Assembly: GCA_028707675.1 (NCBI GenBank)
Contig: JAQWAM010000074.1
Location: forward strand, 1 to 6,619
Reading direction: 5' to 3'
DNA: 6,619 bases
Source: Kiritimatiellia bacterium
GTDB lineage: Bacteria > Verrucomicrobiota > Kiritimatiellia > RFP12 > UBA1067
Shown: piece by piece, positions 1-5,572 of the stretch
Layout of the letters: each line of letters starts with the position of its first letter
How positions within the stretch are numbered: position 1 is the stretch's first letter
The notes under the pieces: generated by a model
Seen by the model: the letters and a program-made list of their open reading frames with translations, nothing else
What the model was told of the DNA's origin: nothing
The model's database searches: none
Program-made: the position numbers and the translations under genes

Positions 1-405
1 GGCATGGGTGATGACGGGGGCATGTTAGACGCGCTGGTCTGGGAGCCTTTGACCGAAGACATGACGGACACGCAGGTTCCCGTGCCGTATGCGTGGCTCG
101 ACCAATATCCGGGGCTGGCGGCCGGAGCGGGCGGGGATTACGACGCGGCCGCCTTGGATGATCAGGACGGCGACGGCAGGAAGACATGGGAAGAGTATGT
201 GGCGGGCACCTCGCCAATTGATCCTACATCAGTACTGCTGACCACCATTCAGACTGACGGAGCTTCGATAGTGGTGGGATGGACGCCGGATCTCACGCCC
301 CAGCGGGATTATGAAGTGGAGGGCAAAGAATATCTGACAGATCCAGACTGGGCGCCGACAAACGGCGCGACCCGTTTCTTCCGCGTCAGGGTCAGCATGC
401 CGTGA
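1..405 (+). CDS. C-terminal end of a large exported/surface protein with an EF-hand-like calcium loop (5' end outside the window)
   Basis: The frame is open at base 1, so this is most likely the tail of a longer protein and not a complete 133-residue one. Counting from the ATG at base 4, residues 53-64 fit a 12-position EF-hand loop: Asp53, Asp55, Asp57, Thr61 and Glu64 occupy positions 1, 3, 5, 9 and 12. The loop runs into a W-E-E-Y-V-A-G-T-S-P motif, then a beta-rich module with G-W-T-P, and ends with R-F-F-R-V-R-V-S. From memory, this arrangement closes many large secreted proteins of Kiritimatiellota and Verrucomicrobiota; the calcium loop probably stabilises the last module. No catalytic domain is visible, so the function of the full protein cannot be given. 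The stop TGA at 403-405 overlaps the GTG start of the next gene, suggesting coupled translation. Confidence 0.75.
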   Translation, partial: GMGDDGGMLDALVWEPLTEDMTDTQVPVPYAWLDQYPGLAAGAGGDYDAAALDDQDGDGRKTWEEYVAGTSPIDPTSVLLTTIQTDGASIVVGWTPDLTPQRDYEVEGKEYLTDPDWAPTNGATRFFRVRVSMP

Positions 406-1040
406 TTCGGCTTTTGACAATCTTTGCGGCACTTTGCATGGCGGGCTTTCTGGCGCTGGCCTTATGCGTCGGCAGGAAATGGGGCGCCGAGAGTTTTCGG
501 CGCGCTGAACCGATCCGAGAAAAGGCCTACAGGAGCCTGATCGCTGAGGGGGTGCAATACCGCGACTGGAAGCTGTATGGGAATGACAGGATCTCGTTCG
601 CCCGCTGCCATGTTGAAAAGCGTCGGGGCGGCCCTGTCACGTTCGGCGCGTTCAACGTGCTGGTGATCGAGGATTTGGTCGTTAACTTGCCCGATCCGGA
701 CGCGGGGGATGGCCAAGGAAAAGACGTTGGCGGATCGGGGCGGCAGGATATAGGAGGGGCGCTGGCGGACATAACCGGATGGACGCGAGCCAAGGTGTCG
801 GGCGTGCGGATTAAAGGGTTTAGAATAAACCGGGTCAAAGGCAACGGACTTGTGCCTTACTTGACGGCTGAATCGGCGGAGAGCCCTTTTGGAGGCAGAG
901 ACCTGCGGTTACGGAACTGTTTTCGCCACAGTCCCGGCGGGGGCGTTGTCAGGTTAGATGACGCGAGAATGTTATTTCGTCCTGATTTCTGCGTCACACA
1001 CAGGGATGCTGAAGGCGCATTACAGAGTTTGTCATTGTAA
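402..1040 (+). CDS. Membrane-anchored protein of unknown function, 212 residues
   Basis: I do not recognise the family. The GTG at 402 overlaps the upstream stop (GTGA), and a weak AGGG lies about ten bases upstream. An in-frame ATG at 438 is a possible later start, but it would cut through the hydrophobic segment. Residues 3-23 form one hydrophobic helix flanked by Arg3 and Arg25-Lys26, either a signal anchor or an uncleaved signal peptide, so the rest probably lies outside the cytoplasmic membrane. The body alternates hydrophobic and polar residues (for example V-L-V-I-E-D-L-V-V-N-L) as in an elongated beta-sheet, with a Gly/Asp-rich low-complexity insert around residues 100-120. The pattern loosely resembles beta-stacked envelope proteins such as LptC or AsmA, but I see no diagnostic motif. 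The overlap suggests joint expression with the large exported protein upstream. Confidence 0.7.
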   Translation: MIRLLTIFAALCMAGFLALALCVGRKWGAESFRRAEPIREKAYRSLIAEGVQYRDWKLYGNDRISFARCHVEKRRGGPVTFGAFNVLVIEDLVVNLPDPDAGDGQGKDVGGSGRQDIGGALADITGWTRAKVSGVRIKGFRINRVKGNGLVPYLTAESAESPFGGRDLRLRNCFRHSPGGGVVRLDDARMLFRPDFCVTHRDAEGALQSLSL

Positions 1041-1090
1041 CTGGCAGTCTGTAAAACCAATGGCCTACAGCCTAAAAAGCTAAACACCCA

Positions 1091-1108
1091 AGCGTCCTAT
1101 GGGACGCT
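1091..1108. repeat. Perfect 7-bp stem, 4-base loop hairpin
   Basis: AGCGTCC (1091-1097) and GGACGCT (1102-1108) are exact inverse complements around the loop TATG. The hairpin begins 51 bases after the stop of the 402-1040 gene. No T-tract follows it, so it is not a standard intrinsic terminator. It could protect an mRNA 3' end or be a small dispersed palindromic repeat. A weak outer pairing of ACACC (1084-1088) with GGTGT (1126-1130) may extend the structure. Confidence 0.55.
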
Positions 1109-1140
1109 ACTGTACAAAGTACTAGGTGTGGGCAGCGCAG

Positions 1141-1228
1141 TCCGTCAAATAGAAAAGACACCGTAGGTTTTTTTGAGGCGTTGACGATCCGTCAAATACT
1201 GGACACCGCGATTTCGGCTACGGTGTCC
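1141..1228. repeat. Imperfect direct repeats plus competing inverted repeats; possible insertion-element relic
   Basis: TCCGTCAAATA occurs at 1141-1151 and again at 1188-1198. In each case GACACCG follows after 5 or 3 bases (1157-1163 and 1202-1208), giving two roughly 22-base imperfect direct repeats 47 bases apart. The sequence CTACGGTGTC (1218-1227) is the exact inverse complement of GACACCGTAG (1157-1166). GGACACCG (1201-1208) also pairs exactly with CGGTGTCC (1221-1228), so two mutually exclusive stems share the same 3' arm. Short TTTTTTT runs and the absence of any reading frame support a non-coding nature. Reiterated sites of this kind occur at transposase-binding insertion sequence ends, but no transposase remains, so that origin is only an inference. 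Confidence 0.6.
1181..1195. repeat. TTGACG-N3-CGTCAA palindrome
   Basis: This is an exact 6-bp inverted repeat around ATC. It partly coincides with the second copy of the direct repeat. It could be a protein-binding half-site pair or a small hairpin inside the larger repeat cluster. The nearest promoter (1274-1303) lies about 80 bases downstream, far for a simple repressor operator. Confidence 0.35.
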
Positions 1229-1246
1229 ATGACTATGACATACCGC

Positions 1247-1260
1247 GTCAGTGAACTGAC
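1247..1260. promoter_or_regulatory. GTCAGT-GA-ACTGAC palindrome upstream of the hydrolase promoter
   Basis: This is an exact 6-bp inverted repeat with a 2-base spacer. It ends 13 bases upstream of the proposed -35 box at 1274. That position would suit an activator or regulator site, although a chance palindrome cannot be excluded. Confidence 0.3.
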
Positions 1261-1273
1261 ATTCGGCATTTGA

Positions 1274-1303
1274 TTGTTGCGCCGGACGGGGTTGTGTTAT
1301 AAT
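1274..1303 (+). promoter_or_regulatory. Sigma-70-type promoter giving a nearly leaderless mRNA
   Basis: The -10 box at 1298-1303 is a perfect TATAAT, preceded by TGT (1295-1297), an extended -10 element. A weak -35, TTGTTG, lies at 1274-1279 with an 18-base spacer. Transcription should begin near 1310, only about two bases before the ATG at 1312. No Shine-Dalgarno sequence fits between them. Confidence 0.75.
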
Positions 1304-1311
1304 TTGGCGTC

Positions 1312-2118
1312 ATGTCCATTGAACTGGTTTTTTTAGGAACGGGCACTTCCGTGGGTGTGCCGATGATCGGTTGCCACTGTCCGGTGTGTTCCTCATCTGA
1401 CCCGCGCAACAGCCGCCGCCGCACAAGCCTGTATGTCAGCACCGACGATGCGGCTTTCCTGATCGACACGTCGCCCGATTTGCGGCAGCAGGCGCTGGAT
1501 TTCGGGATCGAGCGTGTCGACGCGGTATTGTTCACCCACGCGCACGCCGATCACGTTTTGGGGCTCGATGACATCCGCAGGTTCAATACCATCAAGGGTG
1601 GTGTCATACCCGTCTACGGAGATCCGGTCACGCTTGAGGATGTGCGCCGGGTGTTCCATTATATCGGCAGCAAACCCTCGCCGGAGGGGTTGTACCGGCC
1701 CTTGGTCGATTTCGTGCCGGTGGAAGGACCGTTTAACTTAGGAAAGGTGATGGTGACGCCGCTGGACGTGCGGCACGGTCGCAAGATGACCGGGTATCTG
1801 TTGGGGTATGCCGGACTCAGAATCGGGTACGTGCCGGACTGCGCCGCGATGCCGGACGAGACTGTCAAAGCGTTGGAGGGCGTTGACGTGATGATACTCG
1901 ACGCGCTGCGTTACCGCCCGCATCCGGCGCACCTGTGCCTGGATCAAGCGCTGACCCTGCTGGAGAGGATTGGCGCCTCGCGCTCATACCTGATTCACCT
2001 TTGCCATGATATGGATCATGCGACGCTGGAGGCGGGGCTGCCGCCTTCGGTGCTGGTGAGTTATGACGGTCTGCGGCTGCGGCTCGCGGGGACGCTCGCC
2101 CCCCAGAGCCGCGTGTGA
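1312..2118 (+). CDS. PhnP-like metallo-beta-lactamase-fold hydrolase (likely cyclic phosphodiesterase), 268 residues
   Basis: This is a probable cytoplasmic di-metal hydrolase of the COG1235/PhnP type. The signature His76-x-His78-x-Asp80-His81 is present, and His155, Asp176 and His229 are the expected remaining metal ligands; His204 and His207 lie in the H-P-x-H segment near the active site. Cys21, Cys23 and Cys26 match the numbering of the structural zinc site of E. coli PhnP, and His232 suits its fourth ligand. PhnP opens 5-phosphoribosyl 1,2-cyclic phosphate, but no phosphonate genes are nearby, so the true substrate may be another cyclic phosphodiester. The N-terminal L-G-T-G-T-S motif begins only a few residues in, which fixes the ATG at 1312. 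PhnP-type proteins normally end about where D-G-L-R-L-R-L-A lies (residue 259). The last nine residues here come from the inverted repeat at 2080-2159 and its loop. Confidence 0.9.
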   Translation: MSIELVFLGTGTSVGVPMIGCHCPVCSSSDPRNSRRRTSLYVSTDDAAFLIDTSPDLRQQALDFGIERVDAVLFTHAHADHVLGLDDIRRFNTIKGGVIPVYGDPVTLEDVRRVFHYIGSKPSPEGLYRPLVDFVPVEGPFNLGKVMVTPLDVRHGRKMTGYLLGYAGLRIGYVPDCAAMPDETVKALEGVDVMILDALRYRPHPAHLCLDQALTLLERIGASRSYLIHLCHDMDHATLEAGLPPSVLVSYDGLRLRLAGTLAPQSRV

Positions 2119-2159
2119 TACGGTTGTTTTTTTTGGGGGGCGAGCGTCCCCGCGAGCCG
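2080..2159. repeat. Perfect 25-bp inverted repeat spanning the 3' end of the hydrolase gene (REP/MITE-like)
   Basis: Bases 2080-2104 and 2135-2159 are exact inverse complements over 25 bp, separated by a 30-base loop. The left arm encodes residues 257 onward of the hydrolase, and the loop holds its stop codon (2116-2118) and an 8-T run (2127-2134). The arms are very GC-rich, so the RNA hairpin would be extremely stable. No T-tract follows the right arm, so the large stem is not a classic terminator. From memory, similar C-G-C-G-G-G-G-A-C-G-C-T palindromes are scattered through some PVC genomes, which would make it a mobile palindromic repeat, but this cannot be checked here. Confidence 0.85.
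2107..2134 (+). terminator. Possible weak intrinsic terminator inside the repeat loop
   Basis: AGCCG (2107-2111) can pair with CGGTT (2121-2125, one G-U pair) around a 9-base loop, followed by a G and eight T residues (2127-2134). The stem is short, but the T-tract is good and the stop codon of the hydrolase lies in the loop. Formation of the large 25-bp stem would need transcription past this point, so the two structures act at different times. Confidence 0.35.
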
Positions 2160-2212
2160 TCGATGGTGAAGTGTCGGTTTGAAAGAAAAAGATTACAGGG
2201 ATAACGAATAGG

Positions 2213-2230
2213 GCGTTTTTTGCAAAATGC
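2213..2230 (+). promoter_or_regulatory. AT-rich hairpin just upstream of the ribosome binding site
   Basis: GCGTTTT (2213-2219) pairs with AAAATGC (2224-2230), with one G-U pair and the loop TTGC. It lies eleven bases before the Shine-Dalgarno sequence of the 2253 gene. It could be a leader hairpin, but the stem is weak and no function is evident. Confidence 0.25.
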
Positions 2231-2241
2231 CGCGGAATGAC

Positions 2242-2246
2242 AGGAG
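2242..2246 (+). promoter_or_regulatory. Shine-Dalgarno AGGAG for the gene at 2253
   Basis: AGGAG sits six bases before the ATG at 2253. This canonical site contrasts with the genes at 1312 and 5573, which have none, and it fixes the start of this gene. Confidence 0.8.
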
Positions 2247-2252
2247 CGAGCT

Positions 2253-3086
2253 ATGAGTTTTTTAAAAAGATCAACTGTATTGGTGGCGCTGGCGCTGTCC
2301 GCCGGTGTTTCGCTGGCGCAGCAGATTAATGTGAATTTGACGTTGGCTTACAACGTCTACATCATTGGCGAGCCGGTATTGGTGCAAATCGATGCGCTGA
2401 ACGCCACGCGCGATCTCATTGACGTTGGATCACCGGAATCCAAGGATCATGTTCTGGTCGAAATCACCAAAGACAGCCAGTACAACCAGGTCAAGGCTTT
2501 CAATGACGAGCCGGTGGCGGGGGTTTTCCGATTGAAGCCCAGCCAGACCCTGCGCCGCCGAGTGGCGCTCGACAAATGGTTCGCGCTGTTGCAGGAGGGC
2601 AAATACATCGTGCGGGTTGTTTTCGTGCATGCGGGTATGCGTTATGAGTCGAGCAAGAAGAGTTTTGACATCCTGCCGGGCATACCGGTCGGTGAGGGTG
2701 TGCAGATGTTTGTGGGCAGATCGGATTTGCGCAGGAACTTCAAGCTGGTTTACTGGCACCGCAACCAAGTCGACCGCTTGTTCCTGAGAATTGAAGACTC
2801 GCCCGGGACGCGGGTCTGGGACTCGATCGATTTGGGCAACATGATGCGCGGCATGCCCCCGAAACTTGACATTTCACCGGAGGGAGAGGTGACGGTGGTG
2901 CACCGTTCCACGCAGGACGCGTTCGCCAGAACGTTATTGTGGTCCTTGCCGGACGTGGTGGAAGTTGTCGAGCGCAACTCGCTGACCGACCCGGAGATAT
3001 CTGCCACGCAGAGAGTCAAGTCTCTGTACGGCGAGATGACGGATGAAGGCGAAAAAGAGAAGAAGGCGTGGTGGAAATTCTGGTAA
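2253..3086 (+). CDS. Exported protein of unknown function with a W-W-K-F-W C-terminal tail, 277 residues
   Basis: I do not recognise a named family. Residues 1-22 are a clear signal peptide: Lys5-Arg6, a hydrophobic core and a likely cleavage after S-L-A22 before Gln-Gln. The mature protein should be periplasmic or secreted. The first half (about 25-145) reads as beta-strands, with I-G-E-P-V-L-V-Q-I-D-A and an E-G-K-Y-I-V-R-V-V-F strand, suggesting an immunoglobulin-like sandwich. Residues 170-240 look mixed, with repeated strand-like segments (L-F-L-R-I, E-V-T-V-V-H). The last 16 residues are highly charged and end in A-W-W-K-F-W, a tail that could bind membrane or a partner. I see no catalytic motif. 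The tsaD start follows 26 bases after its stop, so co-transcription is likely, although the functions seem unrelated. Confidence 0.8.
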   Translation: MSFLKRSTVLVALALSAGVSLAQQINVNLTLAYNVYIIGEPVLVQIDALNATRDLIDVGSPESKDHVLVEITKDSQYNQVKAFNDEPVAGVFRLKPSQTLRRRVALDKWFALLQEGKYIVRVVFVHAGMRYESSKKSFDILPGIPVGEGVQMFVGRSDLRRNFKLVYWHRNQVDRLFLRIEDSPGTRVWDSIDLGNMMRGMPPKLDISPEGEVTVVHRSTQDAFARTLLWSLPDVVEVVERNSLTDPEISATQRVKSLYGEMTDEGEKEKKAWWKFW

Positions 3087-3112
3087 GAAAGGTGACGCCG
3101 AGGCGTTCTGCT

Positions 3113-4225
3113 ATGGTTGTTCTGGGAATTGAGACCTCTTGTGACGAGTCGGCGGCCGCGGTCGTGAGGGACGGGACTGCTGTTTTGTCGAGTGCCGTTT
3201 TCAGTCAGGTGGCTCTGCACCAGCCGTACGGCGGCGTGGTGCCGGAGATCGCGTCGCGCAGTCACGTCGAGAAGATATCGGGGGTTATCCGAGACGCAAT
3301 GCGCGGCGCGTTCTCGACTGCCGGATCCGCTGGGGGAGTGTTCGACCCGGCATGGTGGGACGGCATAGACGCCGTGGCCGTGACCTACGGCCCGGGTCTG
3401 GCCAGTTCCCTGATCGTGGGGCTTTCGGCGGCCAAGGGTCTGGCGCTGCGGCTGAATAAACCGCTGATCGGCATTAACCACATCGAGGCGCACATACATT
3501 CGGTGTTTTTGTCGCCGGACGCGCCCCCGCCTGCCGAAGCGTTTCCGCTGCTGGCGCTGGTGGTTTCAGGCGGTCATACCTGCTGGATCGAGATGCCGCG
3601 GCCGGGAGAGTGCCGGCTGATCGGGCAGACGCTGGATGACGCGGCGGGCGAGGCTTTTGACAAAGCCGCGAAACTGCTGGGTCTGGGATATCCGGGCGGC
3701 CCCGCGATCGACAGGGTTGCGGCAACTGCCGGGAGTTTTGACGCCGCGGCCTTTCCAAAGGGATCGACGCGTCCGGGCAATCCCGCGCTGGGCGCTTTGC
3801 GCGCCGATATGTGTGTGAGTTTCAGCGGCTTGAAGACGGCGCTGATGCACTATCTGCGCCGGCGTCCGCCCGATAACGCGGAGTGTGTCGCCGAGATCGC
3901 CGCGGCTTATCAGGAGGCGATCGTGGCGGCGCTGGCGGAACGCAGCGCGCGCGCGCTGCGGGCGTGTGATTACCGCGCCTTCGCGTTGGGCGGGGGCGTC
4001 TCGCTCAACCGGCGGTTACGCGTGCGGTTGCGGCAGGTGGCGGATGCTGCCGGTGTGCGTCTGCTGTTGGCCGAGCCGCGCTTTTGCGGCGACAACGCGG
4101 CGATGATCGCCGGACTGGCCGGTTCCGGAGGCGGCGTGAGGGGATTGGCGGCGTTGGGGCTGGACGTCGCGCCGGCGCTTGAGACCGGATTGCAGATGAG
4201 TGTTGATTTTTCATCGAGCGCATAA
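3113..4225 (+). CDS. tsaD: tRNA N6-adenosine threonylcarbamoyltransferase TsaD, 370 residues
   Basis: TsaD transfers the threonylcarbamoyl group from TC-AMP to A37 of ANN-decoding tRNAs, together with TsaB and TsaE in bacteria, forming t6A. It is a cytoplasmic ASKHA-fold enzyme. From the ATG at 3113 the family blocks appear in order: G-I-E-T-S-C-D-E-S at residues 5-13, V-V-P-E-I-A-S-R-S-H, the metal ligands His123-x-x-x-His127 in H-I-E-A-H, V-S-G-G-H-T, D-D-A-A-G-E-A-F-D-K, F-S-G-L-K-T, G-G-G-V-S-L-N, and Asp327 in C-G-D-N-A. The length is slightly above the usual 335-350. A GTG at 3068 would add 15 residues, but it overlaps the upstream gene and precedes the conserved start, so I prefer the ATG, with GAGG nine bases upstream (3100-3103). 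The gene is very GC-rich and looks intact. Its neighbours tsaB and tsaE are not in the window. Confidence 0.97.
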   Translation: MVVLGIETSCDESAAAVVRDGTAVLSSAVFSQVALHQPYGGVVPEIASRSHVEKISGVIRDAMRGAFSTAGSAGGVFDPAWWDGIDAVAVTYGPGLASSLIVGLSAAKGLALRLNKPLIGINHIEAHIHSVFLSPDAPPPAEAFPLLALVVSGGHTCWIEMPRPGECRLIGQTLDDAAGEAFDKAAKLLGLGYPGGPAIDRVAATAGSFDAAAFPKGSTRPGNPALGALRADMCVSFSGLKTALMHYLRRRPPDNAECVAEIAAAYQEAIVAALAERSARALRACDYRAFALGGGVSLNRRLRVRLRQVADAAGVRLLLAEPRFCGDNAAMIAGLAGSGGGVRGLAALGLDVAPALETGLQMSVDFSSSA

Positions 4226-4254
4226 ACACCTGTTAACCTAAAAACCTTAAATCC

Positions 4255-4273
4255 GGCATCCCCATGGAATGCC
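4255..4273 (+). promoter_or_regulatory. Hairpin just before the start of the phosphatase-fold gene
   Basis: GGCAT (4255-4259) pairs with ATGCC (4269-4273). After one C-A mismatch, CC (4261-4262) pairs with GG (4266-4267). The hairpin ends 13 bases before the ATG at 4287. No Shine-Dalgarno sequence is visible at that start, so the hairpin may affect initiation. It has no T-tract and so is unlikely to terminate tsaD transcription. Confidence 0.3.
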
Positions 4274-4286
4274 AGCGTAAAAATGT

Positions 4287-5306
4287 ATGAAACGTAAGCT
4301 TGGTATAGCGTGCTTGTGTGTGATGTTGTTTTCTTGCTGCTTTGCCGCGTCAGATCGTTTGGTTGTGGCGTGCTGGAACGTCGAGAACCTTTTCGACACG
4401 GAAGACGACCCCTTGAATGAGGGAGATGACGGTTACACGCCGCGCGGCTGGATGCGCTGGACCGAGGCGCGCTACGCGCTGAAGCGGCAGCATCTTGCCG
4501 ATGTCATAGCGCGGATGCGCCCGGACATACTGGGATTGACGGAGATCGAGAACCGGCGTGTGCTTGAGGATTTGGTCAGGACGCTAAAAGAGCGGCACGG
4601 CTACGAAATGCCCCATGTCCTGCACCGTGACGGCGACGAGAAGCGCGGCATCGATGTGGCGATACTTTCAAAACACGCGGCTGTGTCCACGAACTGGATC
4701 CGGTCCGTTTCAGGACAGCGCGAGGTTCTTATCGGCGAATTCATCATCGGCGGGCGGGCGCTGACGCTGCTGGTCAACCACTGGAAATCGCAGCTCGGCA
4801 AGAAAGACGCCAGCGACGAGATCCGGCGCGCCGAGGCTTTGACCGTCAGGGCTTATCTGGACGGGCGTCTGGCTTCAGACCCTGCGGCGGCATTGATGGT
4901 GGCGGGCGACTTCAACGACTTTCCCTCATCGCCGATCCTGAAAGATGCGGCGGGGTTCGCGACTGAAGAGCGCCGGGTTTTGGGCGACCGTTCCGGGCGT
5001 CTGCTTTACAACCTTACCGGGACATTGCCTGAAGACCGGCGCGGCACCTACTATTACGCGCCTAAACAGCAGTGGAACACATTGGACGGGATCATGGTCT
5101 CGCGCGGCATGCTGGCGGAGGCGGATCCGGGAGCGCCTTGGGGGGTGCTCCGCGGGAGCTACGAGATATTCAAATCCGATGAGCAGTGCGACAAAGACGG
5201 GCGGCCGTTGCCGTTCCGGCGCGTGCGAAACAAAAGGGTGGGGGATGTTTACTATACAGGGTATTCGGATCATTTTCCCGTGCGCGTAACGCTGTACGCT
5301 CGCTGA
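4287..5306 (+). CDS. Exported endonuclease/exonuclease/phosphatase-family protein, 339 residues
   Basis: This protein has the DNase I-like EEP fold, whose members use Mg2+ to cleave phosphodiester or phosphate bonds. The expected motifs appear in order: W-N-V-E-N-L-F (Asn31 and Glu33), L-T-E-I-E-N with Glu86 as metal ligand, G-I-D-V-A-I-L, N-H-W-K-S (Asn164, His165), G-D-F-N-D (Asp208, Asn210) and S-D-H-F-P-V with Asp328-His329 as the catalytic pair. The N-terminus is a signal peptide (Lys2-Arg3-Lys4, then a hydrophobic core). It either ends near C-F-A21 or, if Cys17 in L-F-S-C is lipidated, makes a lipoprotein; Phe at that position is atypical for a lipobox. Secretion fits extracellular nucleic-acid or phosphate-ester degradation, but the substrate cannot be read from sequence. 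The start lacks a Shine-Dalgarno sequence; the signal peptide supports this ATG. Confidence 0.9.
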   Translation: MKRKLGIACLCVMLFSCCFAASDRLVVACWNVENLFDTEDDPLNEGDDGYTPRGWMRWTEARYALKRQHLADVIARMRPDILGLTEIENRRVLEDLVRTLKERHGYEMPHVLHRDGDEKRGIDVAILSKHAAVSTNWIRSVSGQREVLIGEFIIGGRALTLLVNHWKSQLGKKDASDEIRRAEALTVRAYLDGRLASDPAAALMVAGDFNDFPSSPILKDAAGFATEERRVLGDRSGRLLYNLTGTLPEDRRGTYYYAPKQQWNTLDGIMVSRGMLAEADPGAPWGVLRGSYEIFKSDEQCDKDGRPLPFRRVRNKRVGDVYYTGYSDHFPVRVTLYAR

Positions 5307-5443
5307 TAAGCGCGCGCGATGCGTGAATGTACTAAGGGACAACTTGGGGAATATTTGAAGCCTTTTCAGCGGAATCGGCGGGCAGACTCGACCTCTTCTG
5401 ATACCCCGAACTGACCATTTGCGCGGGATCGTTGGAGGCGAGT

Positions 5444-5483
5444 CGGGTAAGTGTATCCGAGTAAGAGCACCCGCAATTTTTTT
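5444..5483 (+). terminator. Weak candidate intrinsic terminator downstream of the phosphatase-fold gene
   Basis: CGGGT (5444-5448) can pair with ACCCG (5469-5473) around a 20-base loop, followed by CAA and seven T residues (5477-5483). The stem is short and the loop long. The T-tract is the main support, together with its position between two separate transcription units. Confidence 0.3.
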
Positions 5484-5534
5484 AGCAGTGCGCTAAAGGG
5501 CGGGTCTTAAGCTGCCGCTGCTATCTCTTTTCCC

Positions 5535-5563
5535 TTGCATCTCTAACGTAAACGGCTTATGAT
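5535..5563 (+). promoter_or_regulatory. Sigma-70-type promoter of the two-gene nucleotidyltransferase module
   Basis: TTGCAT (5535-5540) and TATGAT (5558-5563) are separated by exactly 17 bases. The expected start of transcription is near 5570, about three bases before the ATG at 5573. No Shine-Dalgarno sequence fits, so the first gene is probably translated from a nearly leaderless mRNA, as proposed for the gene at 1312. Confidence 0.75.
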
Positions 5564-5572
5564 GGCGACATC

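Larger units (their letters stand above)
5307..5572. other. 266-base non-coding gap with weak inverted repeats
   Basis: No convincing gene is present. Visible elements are an interrupted inverted repeat (5385-5395 with 5435-5444, one unpaired A, 39-base loop), a 6-bp TAGCAG/CTGCTA pair (5483-5488 with 5518-5523), a possible terminator (5444-5483) and the promoter at 5535-5563. The boundary between the GC-rich housekeeping genes and the lower-GC module falls here, so it could contain the junction of an acquired segment. I see no flanking direct repeat or tRNA gene to prove it. Confidence 0.5.

Noticed and set aside
1041..1311. Structured RNA leader (riboswitch) controlling the hydrolase gene
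   Set aside because: The alternative stems lie upstream of the promoter at 1274-1303, whose transcript would not contain them, and no known riboswitch consensus is recognisable.
2179..2205. Promoter for the gene at 2253 (TTGAAA at 2179-2184 with GATAAC at 2200-2205)
   Set aside because: The 15-base spacer is short and the -10 match poor; transcription may also come through from upstream.
2196..2205. AGGGATAAC resembling part of the I-SceI homing endonuclease site
   Set aside because: Only about nine bases match an 18-base site, and no homing endonuclease or intron is present; a chance match.
3068..3112. GTG at 3068 as an earlier start for tsaD
   Set aside because: It would overlap the upstream gene and add 15 residues before the conserved G-I-E-T-S motif; the ATG at 3113 with GAGG at 3100-3103 fits the family better.
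2750..3499. 249-codon open frame on the minus strand
   Set aside because: It lies opposite the exported-protein gene and the conserved N-terminal half of tsaD, and its translation is rich in Arg, Ser and Pro without any domain; it is a GC-driven shadow.
4926..5342. 138-codon open frame on the minus strand
   Set aside because: It is antisense to the conserved C-terminal half of the phosphatase-fold gene, and no start signal or motif supports it.
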